A DNA stretch of 7,481 nt. It comes from Anaerolineae bacterium (GTDB taxonomy: Bacteria; Chloroflexota; Anaerolineae; B4-G1; SLSP01). Below, piece after piece: positions 1-4,958 of this stretch. Position numbers and translations under genes: made by a program. The stretch is from positions 1-7,481 of the forward strand of contig JAIOSN010000248.1 of NCBI GenBank assembly GCA_021107605.1, in the 5' to 3' direction. The notes under the pieces were generated by a model that saw nothing but the letters and a program-made list of their open reading frames with translations, had not been told where the DNA came from and did not search any database. How positions within the stretch are numbered: position 1 is the first letter of the stretch; each line of letters starts with the position of its first letter.

Positions 1-49
1 AAGCACGAAACCCCTCGATTTCAAGAGAGTCTAAAATTAACTCACTCAT
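1..49 (-). CDS. AAA-type (SMC/RecF/OLD-like) ATPase, N-terminal fragment cut by window edge
   Basis: Only the first 16 codons lie in the window; the gene continues off the left edge. The ATG at 49-47 follows a perfect AGGAGG (60-55) with a 5-nt gap, so the start is well supported. The visible protein reads MSELILDSLEIEGFRA. A short beta strand with 'L.SLEI.GFRAF' at the extreme N-terminus is characteristic of the first strand of SMC, RecF and OLD-type ATPases (for example 'LKSLEIKNFRAF'), which comes just before the Walker A loop. The Walker A motif itself is outside the window, so the family call is inference from this N-terminal motif. It is the last gene of a same-strand group with 577-143, 1641-610 and 2453-1668. 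That a gene starts here is fairly certain; its family is less so. Confidence 0.6.
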   Translation of the reverse strand, partial: MSELILDSLEIEGFRA

Positions 50-90
50 CTCATCCTCCTAAATTACCCAAACTTTGCTGCCACGGCCAG

Positions 91-135
91 CTAACCCCGT
101 GTACAAAACATCATTTCGTAGCCCGGTAATTTCAT
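91..135 (-). CDS. possible 14-codon leader peptide with strong SD
   Basis: In the 93-bp gap between the small helical protein gene and the ATPase gene, an ATG at 135-133 is preceded by GGGAGGA. It opens a 14-codon frame (MKLPGYEMMFCTRG) that ends in TAG. The ribosome binding site is better than chance and lies directly after the upstream stop codon (145-143). The peptide is too short to recognise. It may be a leader peptide, a remnant of an older gene, or nothing. Confidence 0.2.
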   Translation of the reverse strand: MKLPGYEMMFCTRG

Positions 136-142
136 TCCTCCC

Positions 143-577
143 TCAATACTCCCGCACGGGATGTGAGCGGGCCGTCTCTTGCTGGCGTACCGCCCGCGCC
201 GCACCTCGAAAGCGCGTCGGGTCCTTGATCTGCCGGCGCTGCGATTTGGTGAGCTCCGGGCGGATCAGCTGCCGCAACTTCCGGAGCGCGTTGACATCCG
301 GGGGCTGCTTGCGCAGCGCCAATCCCAGAGCATAATTGGAAGCGCCCAACGCCCAGCCCCACTCGCGGCGCAGTTTGTCGGACTTGATATCATACGCGCG
401 CTTGTCCCAGGCCCGCGCCGATTGCTCCGCGTCCTCGTGGATGGCGCGCAACGCGGTCCCGACCACGGCCAACAGATCGCGGACCAACGCCCGGTCAGCA
501 AGCAACGTCGCGGGAATATGCACCAATAAAATCTCCGCAACGACGCGCAATTGACGTTCTCGTTCCTTTACCGCCAT
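143..577 (-). CDS. small basic all-helical protein of unknown function
   Basis: I do not recognise the function. The 144-aa product is rich in Arg, Leu and Ala and is predicted to be almost entirely helical. Residues 1-50 look like one or two amphipathic helices. They are followed by a patch rich in charge and aromatic residues (about 56-78, AWDKRAYDIK then REWGWA) and a strongly basic tail (about 99-136). There is no signal peptide, no clear membrane segment and no cysteine. The start is supported by TTTGGAG 5 nt upstream of the ATG. The gene lies 32 bp after the DegV gene, so co-transcription is plausible. The basic C-terminus would suit nucleic-acid binding, but that is only a guess. Overlapping reading frames on both strands are side effects of the GC-rich sequence. 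Confidence 0.7.
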   Translation of the reverse strand: MAVKERERQLRVVAEILLVHIPATLLADRALVRDLLAVVGTALRAIHEDAEQSARAWDKRAYDIKSDKLRREWGWALGASNYALGLALRKQPPDVNALRKLRQLIRPELTKSQRRQIKDPTRFRGAARAVRQQETARSHPVREY

Positions 578-609
578 CTAAACTCCAAAATACCTATGAG
601 AACAACTCA

Positions 610-1641
610 TCAACCCAACAACGCCCTGATTTGCTCGCGCCAGGTAACCGGAGCATCCGGAGAACCTTCCACGTAGTACCCAATCCCTAGCGAGCCTGGC
701 CCGTCATGTACACCCAGCGCCATCGGCACCCGAGCTAAGAACGACTCCACACAGTTGAATTGTTCTCTCAACGTCGCCAACAACTGCCGCCCTTCCTCCT
801 CATCATCGCTATAATGCACAGCCAGATGCAGGGGCTGCTCGCCGACACGCGACTTGAGCCTCTCCACTAAGCGGCGCAAGCCCATAGCACGGCTGCGGCT
901 CTGAGCCAACAACGCGAGGCGATTATTCTTCACGCTCACCACGGGCTGAATTTTGAGGATACTGTTCACCAACCGGGCCGCGCTCGCCAATCGCCCTCCC
1001 CGAACGGCGTAGTCCACCGATTCCAAGAGCGCGAGTAACTCCACACGAGGCACCACTGCCCGCGCCCTCTCCACAACCTCGGCCAACGAACAGGCTTTCA
1101 AAGCCATGCGCGCTGCCTCCAAAGCCACGAACCCCTCGGCCATCGCCGTCGTCCCGGTATCAATCACCCGCACCGGGATAGGACTGTGCTCGCCTGCCAG
1201 CCGCGCCGCGTTACAGGTACCGCTCTGTTCTCCGGCCACATGCACCGAAACCACTGCCCTGGCCCACTCGGCTACCCGCTCATACACCGCCAAGAAACTT
1301 CCGATGGAAGGCGTGCTGGTAGTAGCCGGGAGAGAAGTGGAATCACGCAATAACCGGTAGAAAGTATCCGCGTCAAGAGCGCCGGGCTTATAGGAGCGCC
1401 CGCCAATCTGCACCGCATGTTGGACAACACCGATGCGATATTGTCTCACTAATGCCGCGGGCAAGCCCGCCGCGGAATCTGTCACAATGGCGACCGGAAT
1501 GAGTTTACTGCTGCTCACCGCAGAGGCGCGGAGAACACCAGACAAGACTCTATGTCTCAACGGGGCAGCTTGTTTTTGGCCCTGGAGAGAGCTTGAATTA
1601 GAGTGAGCGTAAGTTTCAAGACCTTTTTTCAGTGGAATCAT
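610..1641 (-). CDS. DegV family (fatty-acid-binding) protein
   Basis: DegV/FakB proteins are cytosolic and bind one long-chain fatty acid. Characterised FakB members present it to the kinase FakA so that exogenous fatty acid enters phospholipid synthesis. The family marks are clear: VTDSAAGLP at 53-61; the TSTPS loop (usually TSQPS) at 108-112; AGEQSGT at about 136-142; a VIDTGTTAMAEG strand and turn near 159-170; GGRL(A)SAA near 215-222; and the C-terminal HDGPGSLG at 312-319. The core starts near residue 48, so the 343-aa reading has about 46 extra N-terminal residues compared with the usual size of about 280. The ATG at 1641 has a modest GAGATG site. A GTG at 1518-1516 (residue 42) would give a normal N-terminus but lacks a clear SD. 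No FakA-like gene is in the window, so the partner is unknown. Confidence 0.92.
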   Translation of the reverse strand: MIPLKKGLETYAHSNSSSLQGQKQAAPLRHRVLSGVLRASAVSSSKLIPVAIVTDSAAGLPAALVRQYRIGVVQHAVQIGGRSYKPGALDADTFYRLLRDSTSLPATTSTPSIGSFLAVYERVAEWARAVVSVHVAGEQSGTCNAARLAGEHSPIPVRVIDTGTTAMAEGFVALEAARMALKACSLAEVVERARAVVPRVELLALLESVDYAVRGGRLASAARLVNSILKIQPVVSVKNNRLALLAQSRSRAMGLRRLVERLKSRVGEQPLHLAVHYSDDEEEGRQLLATLREQFNCVESFLARVPMALGVHDGPGSLGIGYYVEGSPDAPVTWREQIRALLG

Positions 1642-1667
1642 ATTTTCATCTCGCTTATGTAAAAAGC

Positions 1668-2453
1668 TTATCTGGTTAACGGCTGGAAGCTCAACCCCAC
1701 CAGCATCTCATCTTCTTGCCCCGTTGGTTCAAACTCAAGCTTGAACGCCTCGCCACTCTCAAAATGCTCTAAGGGGACCAGGAGCTCTTCTCCCATTGGC
1801 GAGAACACCGGTATATTCGCGTTCTCCCACCGGTTGCGTATCGTCAGCAACGGCGCGAACTCGAATCCCAGTCCCCCTTCATCCATCACCAAGGGGATGT
1901 TGCCCTCCGGAGATAATTGTAGTTTCTGGGCTGCGTCCCCAGGCGCACCTTGTATCCGGCACACGAGTACCTCCACGCCCTCCACCAGAGCTATGCTGCG
2001 CCCCTTCTTCAATTGCCCCATAATTTGACCCATTAGCCCTGGTTCAATCTCTGCGTCAGTCTCTGCGACTACCCCCGCCACTAACGATTCAAACCCCGCA
2101 CTTTGCGTGCTGCTCCACGCTTCCCTGACCTTTCCCAAATCGAACGCCGCGCTTACAACTACGTGCAGCTTCTTTCCCACCCGAATGTTCGCTTCCACTG
2201 ACCAATCTGGCTCCCCGGCCAATGCTGCGGTGTTCGCTTCATGCTGCTCCCCGAACCCCGCCATGGCGGCGCCCAGTCCTTCAAACTGCGTGGGCATACC
2301 TTCCATCAGCGCCGAAAGCGATCCCATGACGTTTTCCAGCCCACCCATCTGCGCAGGCAAATCTGCCAGCGCTTCTTGTGCTTCGGCCATAGCGTTTTTC
2401 ATCTGGCGCGCCAATTCATCCATATCAGGCAAATCAAACATGTTGTTCTTCAT
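1668..2453 (-). CDS. unknown protein with methionine-rich helical N-terminus and beta-rich C-terminus
   Basis: I do not recognise this 261-aa family. The N-terminal 75 residues are helical and unusually rich in Met, Ala and Gly, with repeated turns such as QMGGLENVMGSLSALMEG. They could form an oligomerising or amphipathic surface. Residues about 85-260 look like alternating strands (VEANIRVGKKLHVVVSAAF; GRSIALVEGVEVLVCRI; a C-terminal LEFEP...LVGLSF) and the chain is acidic overall. There is one cysteine (C165) and no signal peptide or membrane segment. The start is well supported by AGGGAGAG about 8 nt upstream. It is the first gene of the minus-strand group and ends 26 bp before the DegV gene, so the two are probably co-transcribed. 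The low-complexity N-terminus may mislead homology searches. Confidence 0.8.
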   Translation of the reverse strand: MKNNMFDLPDMDELARQMKNAMAEAQEALADLPAQMGGLENVMGSLSALMEGMPTQFEGLGAAMAGFGEQHEANTAALAGEPDWSVEANIRVGKKLHVVVSAAFDLGKVREAWSSTQSAGFESLVAGVVAETDAEIEPGLMGQIMGQLKKGRSIALVEGVEVLVCRIQGAPGDAAQKLQLSPEGNIPLVMDEGGLGFEFAPLLTIRNRWENANIPVFSPMGEELLVPLEHFESGEAFKLEFEPTGQEDEMLVGLSFQPLTR

Positions 2454-2675
2454 CTACTCTCTCCCTTTCAACGCTCCATTATTGATGGGGGTGCGTTTCA
2501 TTTCAGTTGAATTTCTGGTTGCGTATGGCGTGCTCCGTTTTGAGAAGCTTGGCACCACACACAACCCGGACAGATCTCTAAACTCATTTGAAACACACCC
2601 TATTGATTTTACTGAGAAAAAGGATGCAAGTGAGTACAGATCGCGTTTAGTTGCGCAAATCTGCATCACAGGTTG

Positions 2676-2697
2676 CTTGCCGAGAGTGTATTTTCAG
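2676..2697 (+). repeat. imperfect direct repeat, copy 1
   Basis: The 22-bp segment starting CTTGCC and ending TTTCAG matches 2833-2854 at 19 of 22 positions, and all three differences are transitions. Shorter matches occur in the same order on the left side of each copy: ATTGATTT at 2602 and 2735, TGAGTACAGA at 2631 and 2757, and CGCAA at 2654 and 2812. This suggests an old duplication of roughly 130-160 bp that has drifted and gained insertions. Confidence 0.5.
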
Positions 2698-2832
2698 TAG
2701 AGTGATTCAGCTCCCTGCTCCTGGTTGGCAAAACATTGATTTCTGCTAAAGTATACTGAGTACAGAAAAATAAACAAATTCGATTTTCCTGAAAAATAAG
2801 ACTTAACTGAACGCAATCTACGTCCTACACTA

Positions 2833-2854
2833 CTTGCCAAGAGTGCATTTCCAG
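2833..2854 (+). repeat. imperfect direct repeat, copy 2
   Basis: Second copy of the 22-bp CTTGCC...CAG segment, 157 bp downstream of the first and 41 bp before the start codon of the rightward gene. Both copies carry a TTGCC(A/G) that could act as a -35-like element, but no good -10 follows at 16-18 bp. Confidence 0.5.
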
Positions 2855-2894
2855 GGAAAACAGATCTTCTAACTAAGGATAAAGAGGAGTAGCA

Positions 2895-3314
2895 ATGGCG
2901 CGTGTAGCTCTCTTTGCGGGATTGGTAATTGACAGAACAGGAGCTTCGGTTGAGGTGACGGCGATCGGAGGAGAAGCATTCTATGTACTGGATGCTAGTG
3001 GATTCCATCGCCATATCCGCTCCGAGGTAGTGGATCGCCAAGTGATGAACGCATTGCAAGAACAAATCTTGGGACAACGAGAGGTAGTAGTGGAAGGAAT
3101 GATGCACTTTATGGGCCAGGAAGACCTCTTCACCAAGGCCGCAGTTGAGAGCTCCATTGATCATCTGGACGAGAATCTGGAACAGCTCTTTCACACCGGG
3201 CTGCCAGAGACATCACGGGCTTGGCTAGGGTTGATGGGGTTCCAAGTAACCATTGACCTCCACGGGGATGTGGTGGAGTTACACTTTCCAGACACAGAGT
3301 CACCAGAAGGTTAA
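2895..3314 (+). CDS. conserved orphan protein, probably Chloroflexota-specific
   Basis: The function is unknown. The 139-aa soluble protein has no signal peptide, membrane segment or cysteine. It opens with short strands (VALFAGLVIDRTGASVEVTAIGG), then EAFYVLDASGFHRHI (27-41). A helical middle with MGQEDLFTKAAVE (73-85) follows. It ends with GLPETSRAWLGLMGFQVTIDLHGDVVELHF (102-131), which suggests a second small alpha/beta unit. The pattern 'IDRTGASVEV...GGE.FYVL...GFHRHI' resembles an uncharacterised family I recall from Anaerolineae and Chloroflexia; I could not check this here. The start is firm: GAGGAG lies 6 nt upstream of the ATG. It is a single-gene unit, divergent from the left block and convergent with 4108-3467. 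Confidence 0.85.
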   Translation: MARVALFAGLVIDRTGASVEVTAIGGEAFYVLDASGFHRHIRSEVVDRQVMNALQEQILGQREVVVEGMMHFMGQEDLFTKAAVESSIDHLDENLEQLFHTGLPETSRAWLGLMGFQVTIDLHGDVVELHFPDTESPEG

Positions 3315-3331
3315 GGGATGATTTTACTAAA

Positions 3332-3412
3332 ATCGGGACGCAGATAAACGCAGGCTACACTCGCAGATTGAAGTTGATAAATCAGTATTGATCTACGGGA
3401 ATCTGCTCCCTA
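3332..3412. repeat. degenerate CGCAGAT-type dispersed repeat
   Basis: GACGCAGATAAACGCAGG at 3337-3354 and TCGCAGATT at 3361-3369 face a partly complementary GGGAATCTGCTCCC at 3397-3410. This layout matches, in degraded form, the intergenic repeats of the 'GGACGCAGATAAACGCAGAT...ATCTGCG' type seen in many environmental bacteria. The call is by resemblance only. It could form an imperfect hairpin behind the rightward gene. Confidence 0.4.
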
Positions 3413-3430
3413 CTCAAAAATTGTCAGGCA

Positions 3431-3464
3431 GCGCGGGTGTGGAACGATCGTTCCACACCCGCGC
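3431..3464. terminator. perfect 34-bp palindrome between convergent genes, likely bidirectional terminator
   Basis: The sequence GCGCGGGTGTGGAACGA followed by its exact reverse complement gives a 34-bp palindrome with no mismatch, centred on CGATCG. As RNA it would fold into a stem of about 15 bp with a GATC loop. It begins 2 bp after the stop codon (3469-3467) of the leftward gene and is 116 bp downstream of the rightward gene, so it suits termination from both sides. It lacks an immediate U-tract: leftward, the run TTTTT comes about 10 nt after the stem; rightward there is none. A protein-binding or dispersed palindromic element is the alternative. Confidence 0.6.
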
Positions 3465-3466
3465 CC

Positions 3467-4108
3467 TTACCTACTCTCTTCCCATTGCCGCGTAGCGGTT
3501 CGAATTAACGCCTGCACCTCTAGATCAGAGATATCTCCTACCGCTGAGTAGCTCTCCCCATCAACGATAAAGGAAATGCTGCCATCGAGAGCATTTTGTA
3601 GATAAATGTTCCGCTGTGCCAACGACGGGTGTTGTGCCACCAACTCCTCTAAAATCTCTCCAATCTCTGTCGCCAAGTTGATGTTCGGCATAAAAACCGG
3701 CGGCTTCTGAGAGAGTGGGGGCCGGGCCTTACGCTGAAGCTGGGTCAGTTCTCCGGTCACCCGGGCTGGCTCTTGCGGCTGGGGAGTTGCCTCCCGATGC
3801 TCTCGGGAGATGTATTCCCGGCTGAAGCCAACTAATATCTTGAGCGCGTTCACCACCTCGCGCCGCATGGCCAGTTCTGGGACTTCTGCCAACTTATGAT
3901 AAGGAGTCCCGCCAACCCGCACCACCCAGATGCCCCGTTCGTCCCGCCGGATACTGAGCACACTATCCTCAGAGTCACTTTTCTGACGAGTAGCTGGCCC
4001 AGGTTGTTGACTAGCGCCATCTCCTAACGAGACACTCACCAACCAAACCGTCAACCCTACTATGCTTAAAACTATTAGAATCAATACCGGTAAAATCCAA
4101 CTGTCCAT
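3467..4108 (-). CDS. single-pass membrane-anchored protein of unknown function
   Basis: The 213-aa product starts with a hydrophobic segment (about residues 5-27, WILPVLILIVLSIVGLTVWL), which is a single membrane anchor with no signal-peptidase site I can see. A Ser/Gln/Asp-rich linker follows (28-50). Next is a conserved-looking unit with LSIRRDERGIWVVRVGGTPYHKL (51-73) and MRREVVNALKILVGFSREYI (81-100), then a Pro/Gln-rich linker (106-140), and a C-terminal helix-strand unit (141-213) with FIVDGESYSAVGDI. I recall similar unnamed proteins from Anaerolineae but know no function. The start is supported by GAGGTG 5 nt upstream, and there is a dedicated promoter. The basic residues after the anchor suggest that the bulk is cytoplasmic. 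Confidence 0.85.
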   Translation of the reverse strand: MDSWILPVLILIVLSIVGLTVWLVSVSLGDGASQQPGPATRQKSDSEDSVLSIRRDERGIWVVRVGGTPYHKLAEVPELAMRREVVNALKILVGFSREYISREHREATPQPQEPARVTGELTQLQRKARPPLSQKPPVFMPNINLATEIGEILEELVAQHPSLAQRNIYLQNALDGSISFIVDGESYSAVGDISDLEVQALIRTATRQWEESR

Positions 4109-4147
4109 AGCAACACCTCAGAATAAAACATTAAATTCACAATATTA

Positions 4148-4176
4148 AGTTTACACCCCTTCCTAGCACATGTCAA
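4148..4176 (-). promoter_or_regulatory. sigma-70-type promoter of the membrane-anchored protein gene
   Basis: On the minus strand a perfect -35 TTGACA (4176-4171) is followed after exactly 17 bp by TAAACT (4153-4148; 4 of 6 to consensus). Transcription would start near 4141, leaving a leader of about 32 nt that contains the GAGGTG ribosome binding site. Confidence 0.7.
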
Positions 4177-4220
4177 CAGAACCGATGCTAGACATGACCA
4201 TAATCCTGAAAAAAGTCATC

Positions 4221-4254
4221 TCACCACAGAGACACCGAGGACACTGAGAAAAAA
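4221..4254 (+). repeat. CACCACRGAGACACCGAG repeat, copy A (direct)
   Basis: Copy starting TCACCACAGAGACACCGAGG and continuing ACACTGAGAAAAAATT. It is a member of the common 'CACCACAGAGGCACAGAGAACACAGAGAAAA' intergenic repeat family found in many unrelated bacteria (recognised from memory). Confidence 0.75.
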
Positions 4255-4310
4255 TTAAGTTTTAGGTATGTCTCAATAAATAGGGGGAAACATTTCGTCA
4301 TCTGTCATTT

Positions 4311-4380
4311 TCACCACGGAGACACCGAGAACACGGAGAAAAATAAAAAACTCTGTGCCCTCCGTGTCTTTGTGGTAAAA
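4311..4380. repeat. inner inverted pair (copies B and C), strong hairpin
   Basis: Copy B (4311-4345, TCACCACGGAGACACCGAG then AACACGGAGAAAAAT) is followed directly by its near-complement copy C (4346-4380, CTCTGTGCCCTCCGTGTC then TTTGTGGTAAAA). The two arms of about 30 nt, with only a few mismatches, are joined by an A-rich loop of about 12 nt, so DNA or RNA could form a long hairpin. Confidence 0.75.
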
Positions 4381-4410
4381 ATTGCCCCGGAATTCTGAAT
4401 GTTAGGTTTA

Positions 4411-4445
4411 AAATCTCTGTGCTCTCCGTGCCTCCGTGGTGAAAT
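4411..4445 (-). repeat. CACCACGGAGGCACGGAG repeat, copy D (inverted)
   Basis: Inverted copy ending CCTCCGTGGTGAAAT. Its reverse complement reads ATTTCACCACGGAGGCACGG and continues AGAGCACAGAGATTT, close to copies A and B. It pairs with copy A across the element. Confidence 0.75.
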
Positions 4446-4447
4446 CC

Positions 4448-4478
4448 TTGGTTTTTCAGTAGACTCATGTGGTATAAT
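4448..4478 (+). promoter_or_regulatory. extended -10 promoter of the DRTGG/CBS/PHP operon
   Basis: A perfect TATAAT (4473-4478) is preceded by TG one base upstream (TGGTATAAT), the extended -10 arrangement that can work with a poor -35. A weak TTGGTT at 4448-4453 lies 19 bp upstream. The start site would be near 4485, giving a leader of about 108 nt. The promoter sits at the right edge of the inverted-repeat element. Confidence 0.65.
4451..4468 (-). repeat. left arm of an 18-bp inverted repeat flanking the promoter
   Basis: The reverse complement of this segment, ATGAGTCTACTGAAAAAC, matches ATGAGTTTACTGAAGAGC at 4515-4532 at 15 of 18 positions, and all differences are transitions. The pair brackets the -10 box and the predicted start site at a spacing of 46 bp. 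Confidence 0.5.
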
Positions 4479-4487
4479 TCCATTCGT

Positions 4488-4504
4488 GCGGGCATTTTCC
4501 CCGC
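4488..4504 (+). promoter_or_regulatory. 5' leader hairpin with arm identical to the SD region
   Basis: GCGGG (4488-4492) and CCCGC (4500-4504) form a 5-bp GC stem with a 7-nt loop at the very start of the predicted transcript. The same GCGGG recurs at 4577-4581 inside the ribosome binding site of the first operon gene, so CCCGC could pair with either. No U-tract follows, so this is not a terminator. Any regulatory role is inference. Confidence 0.35.
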
Positions 4505-4514
4505 TAAAACAAAG

Positions 4515-4532
4515 ATGAGTTTACTGAAGAGC
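4515..4532 (+). repeat. right arm of the 18-bp inverted repeat flanking the promoter
   Basis: ATGAGTTTACTGAAGAGC, partner of 4451-4468. It also starts a 12-codon frame (MSLLKSEMQKKG, stop at 4551-4553) that has no recognisable ribosome binding site, so I do not call that frame a gene. Confidence 0.5.
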
Positions 4533-4592
4533 GAGATGCAGAAAAAGGGCTAGATCTGCAGTCCTACTGAATTATTGCGGGAGGCAACAACT

Positions 4593-4958
4593 ATGAGAGT
4601 AAATGAAATTGCGGCAGTGATAGACGGTGAGGTTCTGGTTTCACCAGCGGTAGATATCGAAGTAGAATATGCTTTTGCAGCCGATCTGATGAGCGATATT
4701 TTGGCTTTTGCTAAACCACAAATGTTAATGCTCACCGGCTTGATCAATCCACAGACGATCCGTACCGCAGAGATGTCTGATATTCCGCTGATCCTCTTTG
4801 TGCGCGGCAAGCGACCGCCAGAATTGCTCCTTAATATGGCCCAAGCTGCCGGGATTGGAATTTTACTCTCGGTGTATAGCATGTATGAGACCTCCGGATT
4901 ACTGTATCAAGCCGGGCTGTCAGGGATCGGCAAACTCACGGTGATTCAACAACAATGA
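4593..4958 (+). CDS. DRTGG domain protein (first of two)
   Basis: A single-domain cytosolic protein of 121 aa. DRTGG domains are small alpha/beta folds of uncertain role, found next to CBS domains and in phosphotransacetylase N-terminal regions, and are thought to sense small ligands. The marks here are DLMSDILAF (31-39), TGLINPQTIRTAEM (48-61), an 'IPLILFVRGKRPP' strand and turn (64-76) and MYETSGLLYQAGL (97-109). I recall these features from DRTGG proteins encoded beside clostridial hydrogenase genes. The ATG at 4593 is chosen because GGGAGG (4579-4584) precedes it by 8 nt; a TTG at 4575 lies upstream but has no SD. The stop overlaps the next start (ATGA, 4955-4958), so translation is coupled to the CBS-ATPase gene, which suggests a fixed ratio or complex. 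Confidence 0.88.
   Translation: MRVNEIAAVIDGEVLVSPAVDIEVEYAFAADLMSDILAFAKPQMLMLTGLINPQTIRTAEMSDIPLILFVRGKRPPELLLNMAQAAGIGILLSVYSMYETSGLLYQAGLSGIGKLTVIQQQ

Larger units (their letters stand above)
2454..2894. other. 441-bp AT-rich divergent intergenic region
   Basis: It lies between two divergently transcribed genes and so should contain both their promoters. I see no convincing coding sequence; the open frames here have no good SD and no recognisable product. A TATACT box at 2752-2757 is a possible -10 for the rightward gene, but no -35 sits at the right distance (TTGGCA at 2725-2730 is 21 bp away), and the box is itself part of the palindrome AGTATACT. I found no convincing promoter for the leftward gene. 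The most notable content is a degenerate direct duplication, listed separately. Confidence 0.6.
4192..4470. mobile_element. MITE-like nested inverted-repeat element
   Basis: About 280 bp without a gene. It holds four copies of one repeat of about 30 bp: 4221-4254 (+), 4311-4345 (+), 4346-4380 (-) and 4411-4445 (-). The outer copies pair with each other and the inner copies pair with each other. Outside the outer copies, CTGAAAAA and ACATGA recur in mirrored order (4192-4197 with 4207-4214 on the left; complement at 4465-4470 and 4450-4460 on the right), which extends the terminal inverted repeats to roughly 60 bp. I find no target-site duplication and no transposase, so 'mobile' is inference; it may be a structural dispersed repeat. 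Confidence 0.55.

Noticed and set aside
179..529. Plus-strand open frames opposite the small helical protein gene
   Set aside because: Arg/Pro-rich translations are typical of antisense frames in GC-rich DNA. The minus-strand frame has a proper SD and fits the neighbouring gene order.
2454..2669. Minus-strand open frame of 71 aa upstream of the methionine-rich protein gene
   Set aside because: No good ribosome binding site, AT-rich intergenic composition and no motif. It ends directly at the next start, which could mimic an operon, but nothing supports coding.
2107..2700. Plus-strand open frame of 197 aa
   Set aside because: It is antisense to the 1668-2453 gene for most of its length and gives a low-complexity Ser/Ala/Pro-rich translation. 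It has no SD.
2694..3194. Minus-strand open frame of 166 aa
   Set aside because: It lies largely antisense to the well-supported gene at 2895-3314, is rich in Ser, Tyr and His, has no SD, and has no recognisable motif.
4221..4445. CRISPR array
   Set aside because: The repeats are in two opposite orientations with unequal spacing (copies B and C adjoin), which is not a CRISPR layout. No cas gene is present.
4298..4495. Minus-strand open frame of 65 aa (contains FHHGGTESTE)
   Set aside because: It runs through the inverted-repeat element, and its sequence is just the translated repeat. Such frames recur wherever this repeat family occurs.
4515..4553. 12-codon leader ORF (MSLLKSEMQKKG)
   Set aside because: No Shine-Dalgarno sequence before its ATG, and its first 18 bases are explained by the inverted repeat with 4451-4468.
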